A stretch of 64,000 nt of DNA from Paenibacillus xylanexedens (GCF_007676705.1 NZ_VEBF01000005.1:248001-312000), one strand, 5' to 3'. Counted from the stretch's first letter, positions 9,651 through 18,673 are shown. Notes: generated from the sequence alone by a model not told the origin. Numbers and translations are program-made.

Positions 9651-9701
9651 AAAAAAGCCGCTATAATAGCGACTTTCAATGGGACTATGTTCTTCTACTT
9701 C
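9651..9701 (-). terminator. Terminator cassette, copy A
   Basis: AAAGCCGCTA and TAGCGACTTT pair around a 3-nt loop with one mismatch; on the minus strand the hairpin runs into a long T tract, so it ends the SDR gene transcript. The hairpin and about 25 flanking bases (GCGACTTTCAATGGGAC onward) are closely repeated at 37245-37295. Confidence 0.75.
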
Positions 9702-9715
9702 GACAACTGCTACAC

Positions 9716-10453
9716 TTATTGAGCGGTATATCCTCCGTCTACGATCAGACTATTTCCTGTCATATATGAAGAATCGTCACTAGCTAGGAACAGAACGGCT
9801 TTTGCCATCTCTTCTGCTTGACCAAGACGTTTCATTGGTGTTGCCGCAGAAAGCGCTTGCTTGCTCTCTTCTGGAATAATTGGTGTATCGATGAAGCCTG
9901 GGCAAAGGGAGTTTACCCGAATATTATGCTCAGCATATTCCAACGCCAGCGAACGAGTCAGATTCACGACGCCGCCTTTAGCTGCATTGTAGGCTGCAGA
10001 ACCAGGTGAACCAACCCATCCGTACATGGAAGCCGTGTTGACGATTGTACCTCCGCCAATTTTGAGCATTTCGCGAATCGATTCACGTGCAACCAAGAAT
10101 ACGCCGTCCAGATCAACATTGACTGTATTGCGCCATTCGGCATAATCAAGCTCATGCGTCGGATGAACACGTCCGATTCCTGCATTGTTGAATACGATAT
10201 CCACTTGACCGAATGCTTCTACGGTTTGTTTAAAAATCTCAGTAACCTCTTCTTCACTCGTTATGTTTGCTTTAATAAAGAGAACCTCTGCTTTAAGCGC
10301 TTTCAGTTCCTGCTCAAACGCCTTGCCTTTTTCTTCATTCAGATCCACCAAGACCACTTTAGCTCCTTCGGAAACGAATAAGCGAGCTGTCGCTGCACCA
10401 ATCCCGGATGCTCCTCCTGTGATGACTGCAACTTTATCTTGAAGTTTGCCCAT
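9716..10453 (-). CDS. SDR family NAD(P)-dependent oxidoreductase
   Basis: 245 residues, classical short-chain dehydrogenase. The cofactor motif TGGASGIGAA is at about 12-21, NNAG at about 89-92, the catalytic Ser in NTASMYGWVG and the YNAAK catalytic Tyr/Lys at about 155-159; the C-terminus has the usual LASDDSSYMTGNSLIVDGG. A D in VVLVDLNEEK suggests NAD preference. It is divergent from a TetR regulator with a 23-bp palindrome between them, so the two probably form a substrate-induced pair. It precedes the Weimberg operon and could in principle supply a pentose dehydrogenase, but nothing in the sequence shows that; glucose-1-dehydrogenase-like annotations are equally likely. Confidence 0.9.
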   Translation of the reverse strand: MGKLQDKVAVITGGASGIGAATARLFVSEGAKVVLVDLNEEKGKAFEQELKALKAEVLFIKANITSEEEVTEIFKQTVEAFGQVDIVFNNAGIGRVHPTHELDYAEWRNTVNVDLDGVFLVARESIREMLKIGGGTIVNTASMYGWVGSPGSAAYNAAKGGVVNLTRSLALEYAEHNIRVNSLCPGFIDTPIIPEESKQALSAATPMKRLGQAEEMAKAVLFLASDDSSYMTGNSLIVDGGYTAQ

Positions 10454-10569
10454 GAATAAATCCCCCAGTATAATATTTTGAATAGCGCCTATATAAATAG
10501 TGCTATATGATGTTTACAAAACTAATTCTATGCTTAAAATTGTAACAATCCAATCATTAAGATGTGACC

Positions 10570-10592
10570 AAGTGTCTACCTCGTAGACACTT
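10570..10592. promoter_or_regulatory. Palindromic operator between SDR and TetR genes
   Basis: AAGTGTCTAC (10570-10579), 3-nt centre, GTAGACACTT (10583-10592): a perfect 10-bp inverted repeat. Another GTCTA half-site follows at 10604-10608, just upstream of the TetR ribosome-binding site. Size and symmetry fit a TetR-family operator controlling both divergent genes. Confidence 0.7.
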
Positions 10593-10629
10593 TATAAAAC
10601 TATGTCTATATTTATAGGAGTTTTTTTGA

Positions 10630-11244
10630 ATGAATAATGAACTTACTGTGACATCTCAACATCGTAACCGAACCAAAGAGCACCTAAAAACTGCTCTGAT
10701 TCAGCTTATTAAGAAAAAAGGCTTCCATGGTGTGTCTGTCAAAGACATCGTTGATCAGGCCGGTTATAATCGAAGCACGTTTTATTTACACTACCAGGAT
10801 AAATATATTCTCGCCGAAGAGTTGTTGAGTATGACACTCGAAGGATTGAGGGGCGCAGTAGGCAAACCCTATTGGCACGGTCAAAAGGTTTCAACAAACA
10901 AGCTGGATGCTGATTCTTTTCAAATCGTGGATTATATCTACGAGCACCGTGACTTCTTCGAGTTGATTCAATACGATGATACGTTACCCGGTCTACATAC
11001 AGGCTTTCCACAAACCATACTCAAAATCTATCAGGAGCAATTTGTCTTCGAGACAATCAACAACTCCCCAGTTAACATGGACTATTTTAAGTACTATACC
11101 GCATACGGCTTTTTTGGACTGTTGAACAATTGGATATTAAGCGGATATCGTGAGTCACGCGAGTCATTTATCAAAAACGTGATCGAACTCACAAAAACAC
11201 ATATTCACTCTTTTCATTATGTGGGTAACAAGTTTGATTCATAA
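10630..11244 (+). CDS. TetR/AcrR family transcriptional regulator
   Basis: 204 residues. The N-terminal TetR helix-turn-helix is clear at about 15-60 (GFHGVSVKDIVDQAGYNRST, FYLHYQDKYIL). The C-terminal half is all-helical with a TetR_C_8-like character (YYTAYGFFGLLNNWILSGYRES), a type often found in small-molecule repressors of oxidoreductase genes. Start preceded by TAGGAG with a T-rich spacer. Divergent from the SDR gene at 9716-10453; the palindrome at 10570-10592 is the expected binding site. Ligand unknown. Confidence 0.9.
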   Translation: MNNELTVTSQHRNRTKEHLKTALIQLIKKKGFHGVSVKDIVDQAGYNRSTFYLHYQDKYILAEELLSMTLEGLRGAVGKPYWHGQKVSTNKLDADSFQIVDYIYEHRDFFELIQYDDTLPGLHTGFPQTILKIYQEQFVFETINNSPVNMDYFKYYTAYGFFGLLNNWILSGYRESRESFIKNVIELTKTHIHSFHYVGNKFDS

Positions 11245-11331
11245 CCTCGAGTAATAGTAGCGCCAGTTACATATGAATGAGACTATTAGGCATATGAGAT
11301 CAACTCTGACGGATATCAATGAACATTAAAA

Positions 11332-11361
11332 AAGCTGACCCCTGAGTATAGAAGTCAGCTT
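11332..11361 (-). terminator. Terminator of the xylose-oxidation/xylosidase operon
   Basis: AAGCTGAC (11332-11339) and GTCAGCTT (11354-11361) form a perfect 8-bp stem; on the minus strand seven T residues follow. Lies 8 nt after the xylosidase stop. Confidence 0.88.
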
Positions 11362-11369
11362 CAAAGCAT

Positions 11370-12968
11370 TTAGCTACCAGAGTTTTCTTGATACACAAAG
11401 TAATCAAAATCCGCATGTTTCCAGGTCCCGGCAAGATCCTGCACACAAAGACCGATATAGGTTCCCGTGAACCGTATATATTCTGGAGATTCATCTGACA
11501 GATGTGTGATATCAATCCACCCGCCTGCGGGATACCAGGCTGGATCATCTTGGATTGAATAATAAAAGCAAGCACGATCGTGATCGATCTCAACCTTTAA
11601 CCTAATTTTATTTACTGATTGTAACGGGATATCCTCCTGCAGCAGTTCGTCGTATATCCCATACCTGGATTGCAATATCCCCAAGCAAGGTCCCTTCTCT
11701 TCATGATAAGTTACTCTTATATAGAGATAGTCTTGGGTGTCATAATACAGAATCAATCCTGCCATTTGTTGTGAGTGGTCCGGCGCAAAATCCAGACAAG
11801 TCTCGGCTTCACATTTAAAAGCCTGTAGTCTCCGACCAACCATGCTTTGCCTGTGTGTTGAACTCATCGACTCCATTCCGCGCAAGCGCAAGTAACCGGG
11901 ACGTTCCGTTAGGCTGAGCCAAGTTGGATCGGGTGGTATACGAAGTGTATTCCAATCATTTCGAAGCTCAAATTGATCAAAGTGGTCCATTTCCGCTATC
12001 GGTTCAAATGGATGTGACGGGATCTTCGGTGCAGACACCTGAACCTCTGGATATCGGTCACCGCTGGCAAGCTTCAGCCAGCCTTCCTCGCTCCAAATAC
12101 ACGGTTGAAGAGCAGTTTCGCGTCCAAGTATGCAATATTTTTGATTAATGGGCCTTCCGACCAGATGAGCCATATACCACTCGCCAGTGTGCGTTTCGAC
12201 GAGACTGCCGTGACCCGCTTTTTGCAGAGCTAAATCCGTCCTGCCATATGAAGTAAGGATCGGATTGGCTGGATCGACCTCATAAGGACCTTGTAACGTA
12301 CGGGAACGTGCTGCCGTAACTGCGTGCTCATAACCGGTTCCCCCTTCTGCCGTTATTAAATAATAATAGTCCTTGTGTTTATACAGATGCGGCGCTTCCG
12401 TCAGTCCTAATTCTGTTCCCTTAAATATGTTAACGGTAGGTCCGATCAGCTTATGTTCCTGGATGGAATATTCCTGGAGAACAATGCCCGAAAACCGATT
12501 TTTGCCCTTACGATGATCCCATATCATATTGACCAGCCACTTGCGCCCGTCTTCATCATGAAATAAGGAAGGATCAAAGCCGCTGCTGTTCAGATGCACC
12601 GGATCGGACCAAGGGCCCTCGATATCCGTTGCTGTGACAAGGTAATTGTGGGTATCTTTAAAAGCGCCTACCCGGCTTTTGACATCGGTGTAGATCAGGT
12701 AAAACACACCGTTGTCGTAACTAAGACAGGGTGCCCATACGCCTCCGGAATTAATGTTGCCCTCCATGTTCAACTGCGTTACACCAGTCAGCGGAGAAGC
12801 GATTGGCCGCCAATGAACCAGATCCCGGGAATGGTGAATCCGTACACCAGGGAACCATTCAAAGGTGGAAGTGGCGATATAATAATCCTCCCCCGCTCGG
12901 CATATGGACGGATCGGGATGGAAACCGGGAAGGATGGGATTGGTGATCATTTTCTTGATCTTATTCAT
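11370..12968 (-). CDS. xynB: GH43 beta-xylosidase (XynB-type)
   Basis: 532 residues, no signal peptide, so cytoplasmic. The N-terminal five-bladed propeller (about 8-320) starts NPILPGFHPDPSICR with the catalytic-base Asp19, followed by SGFDPSLFHDEDGR and the general-acid segment LTEAPHLYK. The C-terminal beta-sandwich (about 325-525) is the GH43_C2 domain of two-domain xylosidases. Family activity is release of xylose from xylo-oligosaccharides, sometimes with arabinofuranosidase activity. Ribosome-binding site CGGAGG 8 nt before ATG. It is the last gene of a four-gene operon with the pentonate dehydratase, aldehyde dehydrogenase and FAH-type dehydratase, so xylo-oligosaccharides freed in the cell would feed oxidative pentose use. 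Confidence 0.92.
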   Translation of the reverse strand: MNKIKKMITNPILPGFHPDPSICRAGEDYYIATSTFEWFPGVRIHHSRDLVHWRPIASPLTGVTQLNMEGNINSGGVWAPCLSYDNGVFYLIYTDVKSRVGAFKDTHNYLVTATDIEGPWSDPVHLNSSGFDPSLFHDEDGRKWLVNMIWDHRKGKNRFSGIVLQEYSIQEHKLIGPTVNIFKGTELGLTEAPHLYKHKDYYYLITAEGGTGYEHAVTAARSRTLQGPYEVDPANPILTSYGRTDLALQKAGHGSLVETHTGEWYMAHLVGRPINQKYCILGRETALQPCIWSEEGWLKLASGDRYPEVQVSAPKIPSHPFEPIAEMDHFDQFELRNDWNTLRIPPDPTWLSLTERPGYLRLRGMESMSSTHRQSMVGRRLQAFKCEAETCLDFAPDHSQQMAGLILYYDTQDYLYIRVTYHEEKGPCLGILQSRYGIYDELLQEDIPLQSVNKIRLKVEIDHDRACFYYSIQDDPAWYPAGGWIDITHLSDESPEYIRFTGTYIGLCVQDLAGTWKHADFDYFVYQENSGS

Positions 12969-13030
12969 GGAAGAAACCTCCGGTATGAAAGTAATGATCT
13001 GTACAACAACAGATACACGAAAGGTAGATA

Positions 13031-15007
13031 TCAGTACCAGCCCAGCGCTTTTTTGCCGGCTTCCAGGGCAGTTATGATCCGCTCTACATCATATACATTC
13101 CCTCTCCAAGTCCCACCGCTGACGGATTGCAGCGCAGCCCACAGCTTGGTATCATCCGGTAGCGCTTCGTCAGGTCGCATGTCCGGATGGAAGGGTCTTT
13201 GTGCCAGGATGAGAGCACCTTCTTCCGGTGAAACTACCATCTCCCCTTCTCCGACGAAGTTTATGCTACCATCCAGCGTGCCCCGATCCACGACGATGTC
13301 AATCCAATCTCCGTTCCGAAGCTTGCCGATCGGCCCGCCTGCTAGTGCTTCGGGGCCAACATGGCCAATACACGCTCCGGTGGAAACACCAGAGAAGCGG
13401 GCATCCGTAATGAGGGACACATATTTGCCAAAAGGCAAATGCTTGAGTGCAGACGTAAGCTGATACGTTTCTTCCATCCCGGTTCCTGAGGGTCCACGCC
13501 CGAGCAGGACTACAACGTCACCGGCCAGCACAGCGCCTGTTTTAATCGCACGGATCGCCTCACGTTCGGTTGTAAACACCTTTGCCCTGCCACGATGTCG
13601 ATACACGCCATGCTCATCCAGCACCGCAGGATCAATGGATGTGGATTTGATTACAGAGCCTTCCGGAGCGATATTCCCGGTTGGAAATGTAACGGTCGAG
13701 GAAATCCCGAGACGCTGCGAGTGCTCTACGCTCATGATGACACTGTCCGGATCAATACCGTCCTTCTCTTTCAATTGCTTGCGCATAAGGTGACGGCGTT
13801 CCGACGATTCCCACCAATCAAGTACTTGACCTAATGACGTACCGGTCACTGTGGGTACAGACTCATCCAGCAGGCCAAGCTGTCTGAGGTGGAGCATGAC
13901 CTCTGGGACGCCTCCGGCCTGAAAAACCCGAATGGTCGGGTAGAAGATGGGTCCGTTCGGCAGGGCACTAACCAGTCTCGGAACATTTTTGTTGACCTGT
14001 ATCCAGTCCTGTACCGTGGGCACGGTTAAGCCGGCTGCATGAGCAATAGCCGGTATGTGAAGAAGCAGATTGGTAGATCCGCCAAATGCGGCATGAACGG
14101 TCATGGCATTACGAATGGCTGCATCTGTGACGATATCAGCCATCCTCATCCCCTGAGACTCCATCTTGATCAGTGCGCGTGAGGATTGGCGTGCCATTTC
14201 AATCCAGATAGGCTGCCCGGAAGGTGCAAGCGCGGCATGCGGTACCGTCATACCCATCGCCTCTGCAACGACTTGGGCTGTTGCCGCAGTACCCAGAAAC
14301 TGACAGCCTCCCCCCGGTGTAGCACAAGCCCGGCATCCTAAATCTGATGCCATTTCCAGAGAGAGTTCTCCGCTGACGTACCTTGCGCCGATGGTCTGAA
14401 TTTTCCCCGCGTCCTCTCCATCGATCGGCGGAAGTGTAACACCACCGGGCACGATCACACCCGGCAGCTGCGGCATGCCTGCGAGTGCAAGCATCATCGC
14501 AGGCAGACCTTTGTCACACGTTGCAACACCAATCACGCCTTTACGCGTTGGCAGCGAGCGAATCAGTCTGCGAAACACCATAGCGGCATCATTCCGGTAC
14601 GGGAGAGAGTCGAACATGCCAGTCGTTCCCTGTGATCTGCCGTCACACGGGTCACTCACATATCCGGCAAACGGGATCCCTCCGCGGCTGGATAGTTCTT
14701 CTGCGGCAGCTTTCATCAACAGACCGACTTCCCAGTGGCCCGTGTGGTAACCGAGAGCTGCCGGACTGCCATCCTCATTGCGGATACCGCCCTGTGTACT
14801 TAAGATCAGATACTGTTTACCATTCAAATCCCCTGGCTTCCAGCCCATTCCGACATTCTGGGACATGCCGAACAAGTCGCCACTTGGAGCATTCCGCAAC
14901 AATTCATCGGTTAAGGGCAGACTCCCTGCTGCCCCTGGAGCCTGTGCTATGATATCGAAGCAGTTGGACTCTTGCTCACCCATAATCGACATAATCTGTT
15001 CGTACAT
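13031..15007 (-). CDS. IlvD/Edd family dehydratase, YjhG/YagF-like (pentonate dehydratase)
   Basis: 658 residues, the length of the YjhG/YagF (D-xylonate dehydratase) branch rather than IlvD. Iron-sulfur/Mg site cysteines are in VSDPCDGRSQG, GVATCDKGLPAMM and TPGGGCQFLGTAA; the C-terminal swivelling domain has VVLLGRGPSGTGMEE and ITDARFSGVSTGACIGHVGPEA. The known reaction is D-xylonate to 2-keto-3-deoxy-D-xylonate; L-arabinonate cannot be excluded. Starts 15 nt after the aldehyde dehydrogenase stop and is followed after 62 nt by the xylosidase. With its two upstream neighbours it makes the dehydratase-dehydrogenase-dehydratase core of the Weimberg route to 2-oxoglutarate. Confidence 0.88.
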   Translation of the reverse strand: MYEQIMSIMGEQESNCFDIIAQAPGAAGSLPLTDELLRNAPSGDLFGMSQNVGMGWKPGDLNGKQYLILSTQGGIRNEDGSPAALGYHTGHWEVGLLMKAAAEELSSRGGIPFAGYVSDPCDGRSQGTTGMFDSLPYRNDAAMVFRRLIRSLPTRKGVIGVATCDKGLPAMMLALAGMPQLPGVIVPGGVTLPPIDGEDAGKIQTIGARYVSGELSLEMASDLGCRACATPGGGCQFLGTAATAQVVAEAMGMTVPHAALAPSGQPIWIEMARQSSRALIKMESQGMRMADIVTDAAIRNAMTVHAAFGGSTNLLLHIPAIAHAAGLTVPTVQDWIQVNKNVPRLVSALPNGPIFYPTIRVFQAGGVPEVMLHLRQLGLLDESVPTVTGTSLGQVLDWWESSERRHLMRKQLKEKDGIDPDSVIMSVEHSQRLGISSTVTFPTGNIAPEGSVIKSTSIDPAVLDEHGVYRHRGRAKVFTTEREAIRAIKTGAVLAGDVVVLLGRGPSGTGMEETYQLTSALKHLPFGKYVSLITDARFSGVSTGACIGHVGPEALAGGPIGKLRNGDWIDIVVDRGTLDGSINFVGEGEMVVSPEEGALILAQRPFHPDMRPDEALPDDTKLWAALQSVSGGTWRGNVYDVERIITALEAGKKALGWY

Positions 15008-15022
15008 GATAGCCTCCTACGT

Positions 15023-16498
15023 TTATGACTTCACGAAGACCGTTTTGATGTCCGTGAAAAAATCGATGGCCGCTTGCCCCTGTTCCCTGGAATGCGAGCT
15101 TGACATCTTCATTCCACCGAACGGAGCCTGCAACTCTACCCCGGCGGTTTCAGCATTGATTCTGACCAATCCGGCATCCATATCCCGGATGAAAGACAGC
15201 ATAGCTCCGACATTTTGTGTATAGATGGAAGCACTCAAGCCATAATCGCTATCATTAGCCGCCTCTATAGCTTCTTCCAGAGAATCCACCGGAATCAAAG
15301 CAAGAACTGGGCCGAAGATTTCTTCTCTGGCTATGGACATATTGGATTCGACACCTTCAAATACGGTCGGTTGGACATAAAATCCCTCTTCAAGTCCTGG
15401 ACCATCTGCTCTTTTTCCGCCAGCCAGCAGAACGGCACCTTCATCCTGTCCTTTTTGAATATAGCTGAGTACGGTCTTGAGCTGTCCTTCGCTCGCACAG
15501 GGACCCATCCAGCTTCCCGGAGACATGCCGTCGCCCAGCCGAATTTCCTGAATTTGCGAAAGGAGCTTTTCTTTAAAGGCCTCATATACTTTACGTTCAA
15601 TAATAACCCGGCTGGTAGCCGTACATTTTTGGCCCGTAGATTTCAAACCACCGCTGATGGTAGCCTCGACAGCTAAATCCAGATTAGCATCTGCCGCGAT
15701 GATGATCGGATTTTTTCCGCCCATTTCAAGTTGATACTTGGCCCCTCGTCCCAGTGCTGCGGCGCCGACCCGCTTTCCAACTTCATTGGAACCTGTGAAT
15801 GTAATCCCGCCCACATCCGGATGCTCAGCAAGTGCAGATCCGATCACCGAGCCTCTGCCACATACCAGGTTGAGAACGCCTGTCGGAATACCCGCCTCTT
15901 CAAAACACTCCATTATTTTAGCCGCAGTGACTGCAGTTTCCTGAGCTGGCTTCAATACAACCGTATTGCCGTAAATCAAGGCCGGGGCCGTCTTCCAAAT
16001 CGGAATCGCTACAGGGAAATTCCACGGAGCAATAACACCCACGACGCCAAGCGGTACACGGGTCGTAAACATCAGCGCTTCGCTGTCCGTCGAAGGAATG
16101 ACATCCCCAGTTTTTCGCATGCCTTCTCCCGCGTAATACCTTAAGATGGCGACTCCGCGCATCGTCTCTCCTTTGGCTTCAGGAAGTGTTTTGCCCATTT
16201 CTCTTGTCATCGCCTCCGCAACCTCGTCTGCCCGACGTTCCAGCACGTTCGCTGCTTGAAATAGATAGTTACCGCGTTCCGCTCCAGTTAACCTCCGCCA
16301 ATCTTTCGCTGCTGCCTTGGCCGCCGCGACAGCACGGTTCAGATCTTCTACGCCGGAGGAAGGTACATACCCCACTACCTCATTCCGATTCGCCGGATTT
16401 ATGCTGGGTTCGGTTTCTCCTGACGCAGCCTGCGCCCATTCTCCGTTAATATAATTCCTGTATGTCTGCTCTACCTGAAATACGGTCATAGCATTCAT
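15023..16498 (-). CDS. Aldehyde dehydrogenase (likely 2,5-dioxopentanoate/ketoglutarate-semialdehyde dehydrogenase)
   Basis: 491 residues, standard ALDH-superfamily length. Visible are PWNFPVAIPIWKTAPAL, FTGSNEVGK, the general-base Glu in LEMGGKNP and the catalytic Cys in STGQKCTATSR; EEIFGPVLALIPV and the QAPFGGMKMSSS C-terminus are typical. Its place between a FAH-type dehydratase and a xylonate-type dehydratase indicates oxidation of 2-oxoglutarate semialdehyde to 2-oxoglutarate, the last Weimberg step. Gaps to both neighbours are 12-15 nt, so it is cotranscribed. Sequence alone would also allow succinate-semialdehyde or other aldehydes. Confidence 0.88.
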   Translation of the reverse strand: MNAMTVFQVEQTYRNYINGEWAQAASGETEPSINPANRNEVVGYVPSSGVEDLNRAVAAAKAAAKDWRRLTGAERGNYLFQAANVLERRADEVAEAMTREMGKTLPEAKGETMRGVAILRYYAGEGMRKTGDVIPSTDSEALMFTTRVPLGVVGVIAPWNFPVAIPIWKTAPALIYGNTVVLKPAQETAVTAAKIMECFEEAGIPTGVLNLVCGRGSVIGSALAEHPDVGGITFTGSNEVGKRVGAAALGRGAKYQLEMGGKNPIIIAADANLDLAVEATISGGLKSTGQKCTATSRVIIERKVYEAFKEKLLSQIQEIRLGDGMSPGSWMGPCASEGQLKTVLSYIQKGQDEGAVLLAGGKRADGPGLEEGFYVQPTVFEGVESNMSIAREEIFGPVLALIPVDSLEEAIEAANDSDYGLSASIYTQNVGAMLSFIRDMDAGLVRINAETAGVELQAPFGGMKMSSSHSREQGQAAIDFFTDIKTVFVKS

Positions 16499-16510
16499 CC
16501 TCCTTATATA

Positions 16511-17386
16511 CTAGTTTGATATGACAGGATTGATGAGTGTCCCGATATCGCTAATGGATATTTCTATACGGTCCCCGGGTTCAAGTGTAAAATCATTGGG
16601 TGGCACGATGCTTGTTCCCGTCAAAAGTACCGTCCCGTCGAACAAATCGTTGTCCCTTGCCAGGAAGGAGACCAGCTCATCCAGCTTTCGGTTCAATTCA
16701 CTCGTACTCGCTTCACTCTTAACGATCATTTCTCCATCGCGATAGATCTGACAGACAATACTGAATTCATAAGGATTCTGTACGGTATCCGCGAGTCGAA
16801 TAGCAGGACCAATGGAGCAAGAATTACGCCATATTTTTGCTTGTGGAAGATACAGCGGGTTTTCCCCCTCGATATCGCGGCAGCTCATATCATTGCCAAC
16901 GATGTACCCCACAATGCTGCCATCAGCTGCAAGCACCAACCCCAGCTCAGGCTCGGGGATCTGCCAAGTGGAATCGCTGCGAAGTGTGACAGCCTCATTT
17001 GGTCCGACGGTCCGGGCTGCTGTGGATTTAAAAAAGATCTCCGGTCTCTCTGCATCATAGACTTTATCGTAAAAAGTCTCCGCATCCAGCTTTCCATCTG
17101 TAGCTTCATAATTCCGAGCTTCCCGGCTCCGCTGATAAGTAACACCCGCAGCCCATACCTCCGGAGCTTCCACTGGCGTGATCAGGTGCAGGGAAGTCCA
17201 ATCGTCGGTCAACTCGTTCGTTTTCTTAAAAGCGCTTTCAACTAATTGAACGGGAGATATTCCCTGCTCCCTAGCTTGATAGATCAACGTCATAAAATCT
17301 GCCTGTGGCAAACGATAGACTCTTTCATCATCTGTAATTGCTGCCAGCCACTTCTGTTGTCCGTCCAGAAATCGAATAATTCTCAT
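16511..17386 (-). CDS. FAH family 2-keto-3-deoxy-pentonate dehydratase
   Basis: 291 residues of the fumarylacetoacetate-hydrolase fold. Metal-binding acidic residues are in IPEPELGLVL and GNDMSCRDIEGENPLYLPQAK, the arrangement of 2-keto-3-deoxy-arabinonate/xylonate dehydratases (KdaD, XylX type); RSREARNYEATDG near 105 is also typical. The known reaction removes water from 2-keto-3-deoxy-pentonate to give 2-oxoglutarate semialdehyde, which the next gene product would oxidise. It is the first gene of the operon, divergent from an AraC regulator at 17557. Assignment to D-xylose rather than L-arabinose rests on the co-operonic xylosidase. Confidence 0.82.
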   Translation of the reverse strand: MRIIRFLDGQQKWLAAITDDERVYRLPQADFMTLIYQAREQGISPVQLVESAFKKTNELTDDWTSLHLITPVEAPEVWAAGVTYQRSREARNYEATDGKLDAETFYDKVYDAERPEIFFKSTAARTVGPNEAVTLRSDSTWQIPEPELGLVLAADGSIVGYIVGNDMSCRDIEGENPLYLPQAKIWRNSCSIGPAIRLADTVQNPYEFSIVCQIYRDGEMIVKSEASTSELNRKLDELVSFLARDNDLFDGTVLLTGTSIVPPNDFTLEPGDRIEISISDIGTLINPVISN

Positions 17387-17422
17387 TCAAGCTTGCCCCC
17401 ATTCTTCCCCATCGGGTTGATA

Positions 17423-17447
17423 ATTCTACCATATCATTAGCAATGAT
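17423..17447 (-). promoter_or_regulatory. Candidate activator-dependent promoter of the pentose-oxidation operon
   Basis: A TAGAAT -10 (17428-17423, minus) has no good -35 at the right distance. A perfect inverted repeat ATCATT-AGC-AATGAT (17433-17447) sits where an activator could bind. This fits control by the divergent AraC protein but is a weak prediction. Confidence 0.4.
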
Positions 17448-17556
17448 TCATGACGATGTGCTAATCCGTCCGACGAGTTACCCTTTTCACGCATTGTTTT
17501 TCTGTTAAGATGAATCTATCAGTATTTGGAATACAGAACATGATGAGGAGGTTCCT

Positions 17557-18480
17557 GTGACCAAACTTTCGGAAGCTATGTATTTAGGCCGTCTGCCCGA
17601 TGTTCGCATGTCTTTTCAATTATTAGGGTTACACGCAAGAAAAGTAGATTCGAACTGGACTTATCCGTCCCATGAGCATTCGATGTATGAAATCCACTGG
17701 ATGATGGAGGGTCAGATGAACATGGTGGTTAACGGACAAGTGTACAGTCAGTCCGTTGGCGATCTTTTGTTCATCCGCCCTGGAGTAACCCATTCCTGTA
17801 CCAGTGCCGGACCGCAGGGCTTCACTTACTTTTCCGTTCATTTCAGCATACACGATACCTCCTTTTGCAGAGAACTCAACCGCTGCAAGGACATTTATTA
17901 TCCGGCTGATTCGGATTTAGCTCAGGGGCTTTCCTCTTCACTGTCTACACTGTATGCCCTTGCTACAGAGCACTTGTCCGTCTCACTGTCTTCTTCCAAA
18001 CAGATGAAGGTTCATGCCGCCGTATTCGAACTGCTCGGGTCCCTGGTCGGCCAGTTATCTCAGAATGCATCCATTACCTTATCTAGAAAAGAAGCCATCG
18101 CTCATCAAATTGCCGAACATATTGAGGATTCAGTAAGATATATCCATCTTCATGGGGAAATACAGGAAAGCGAGCGAACCTGGATCCAGGATATCGCCAA
18201 GTCCCTGAACATTAGCCCGTCACAGGTCAATCGGATTTTTCGGCAGGTATACGGAATGGCCCCACGCAAGTTTTTATCCGAAACCCTTTTGAACGAAGCC
18301 CAGCGTCTGCTTAAGCAAACAGACCTGAACATTGACCATATTGCGATGATGCTGGGGTATAAGACCAATGCCCATTTTAGCCGTCAGTTTAAGCGGTGGA
18401 CAGGCACCGCACCGAGCGAATTTCGCAGCCATTCCCAGCAGACTGCGGCAGCCGATCATCCTGATGGTTCATACCGATGA
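17557..18480 (+). CDS. AraC family regulator divergent from the pentose-oxidation operon
   Basis: 307 residues from a GTG start preceded by GATGAGGAGG. The N-terminal cupin domain (about 20-120; HEHSMYEIHWMMEGQ, QSVGDLLFIRPGVTHSCT) would bind a sugar or sugar acid. The C-terminal AraC/XylS domain (about 195-295) has WIQDIAKSLNISPSQVNRIF and the second helix-turn-helix HIAMMLGYKTNAHFSRQF with RWTGTAPSEFR. Located 170 bp from the FAH-type dehydratase gene on the opposite strand, it is the obvious local regulator of the Weimberg/xylosidase operon. Confidence 0.9.
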   Translation: MTKLSEAMYLGRLPDVRMSFQLLGLHARKVDSNWTYPSHEHSMYEIHWMMEGQMNMVVNGQVYSQSVGDLLFIRPGVTHSCTSAGPQGFTYFSVHFSIHDTSFCRELNRCKDIYYPADSDLAQGLSSSLSTLYALATEHLSVSLSSSKQMKVHAAVFELLGSLVGQLSQNASITLSRKEAIAHQIAEHIEDSVRYIHLHGEIQESERTWIQDIAKSLNISPSQVNRIFRQVYGMAPRKFLSETLLNEAQRLLKQTDLNIDHIAMMLGYKTNAHFSRQFKRWTGTAPSEFRSHSQQTAAADHPDGSYR

Positions 18481-18595
18481 GTATTCTTTGTATAAGCGGT
18501 AATAATGTTGCGCTGGTCCATGGCGTCTAGCATATTACCGTCAAGATTTACCACGCCGACGTAGTTGTAAAAGATTTTTGAATTTCGAACAAAAA

Positions 18596-18614
18596 AGCCG
18601 CCAAGTTGGCGGCT
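18596..18614. terminator. Terminator between AraC and DinB genes
   Basis: AGCCGCCAA-G-TTGGCGGCT, a perfect 9-bp stem. On the minus strand six T residues follow, ending the DinB transcript; on the plus strand the T tract is poor. Confidence 0.8.
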
Positions 18615-18673
18615 ATTTCTGCGACTATTTTGTTATTACTTGGCACAGCAATGTTGATGATTTTCCACGCCCT

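Noticed and set aside
9716..10453. SDR as the missing xylose dehydrogenase of the Weimberg route
   Set aside because: It has its own divergent TetR and operator, a terminator separates it from the operon, and SDR sequence does not reveal the substrate.
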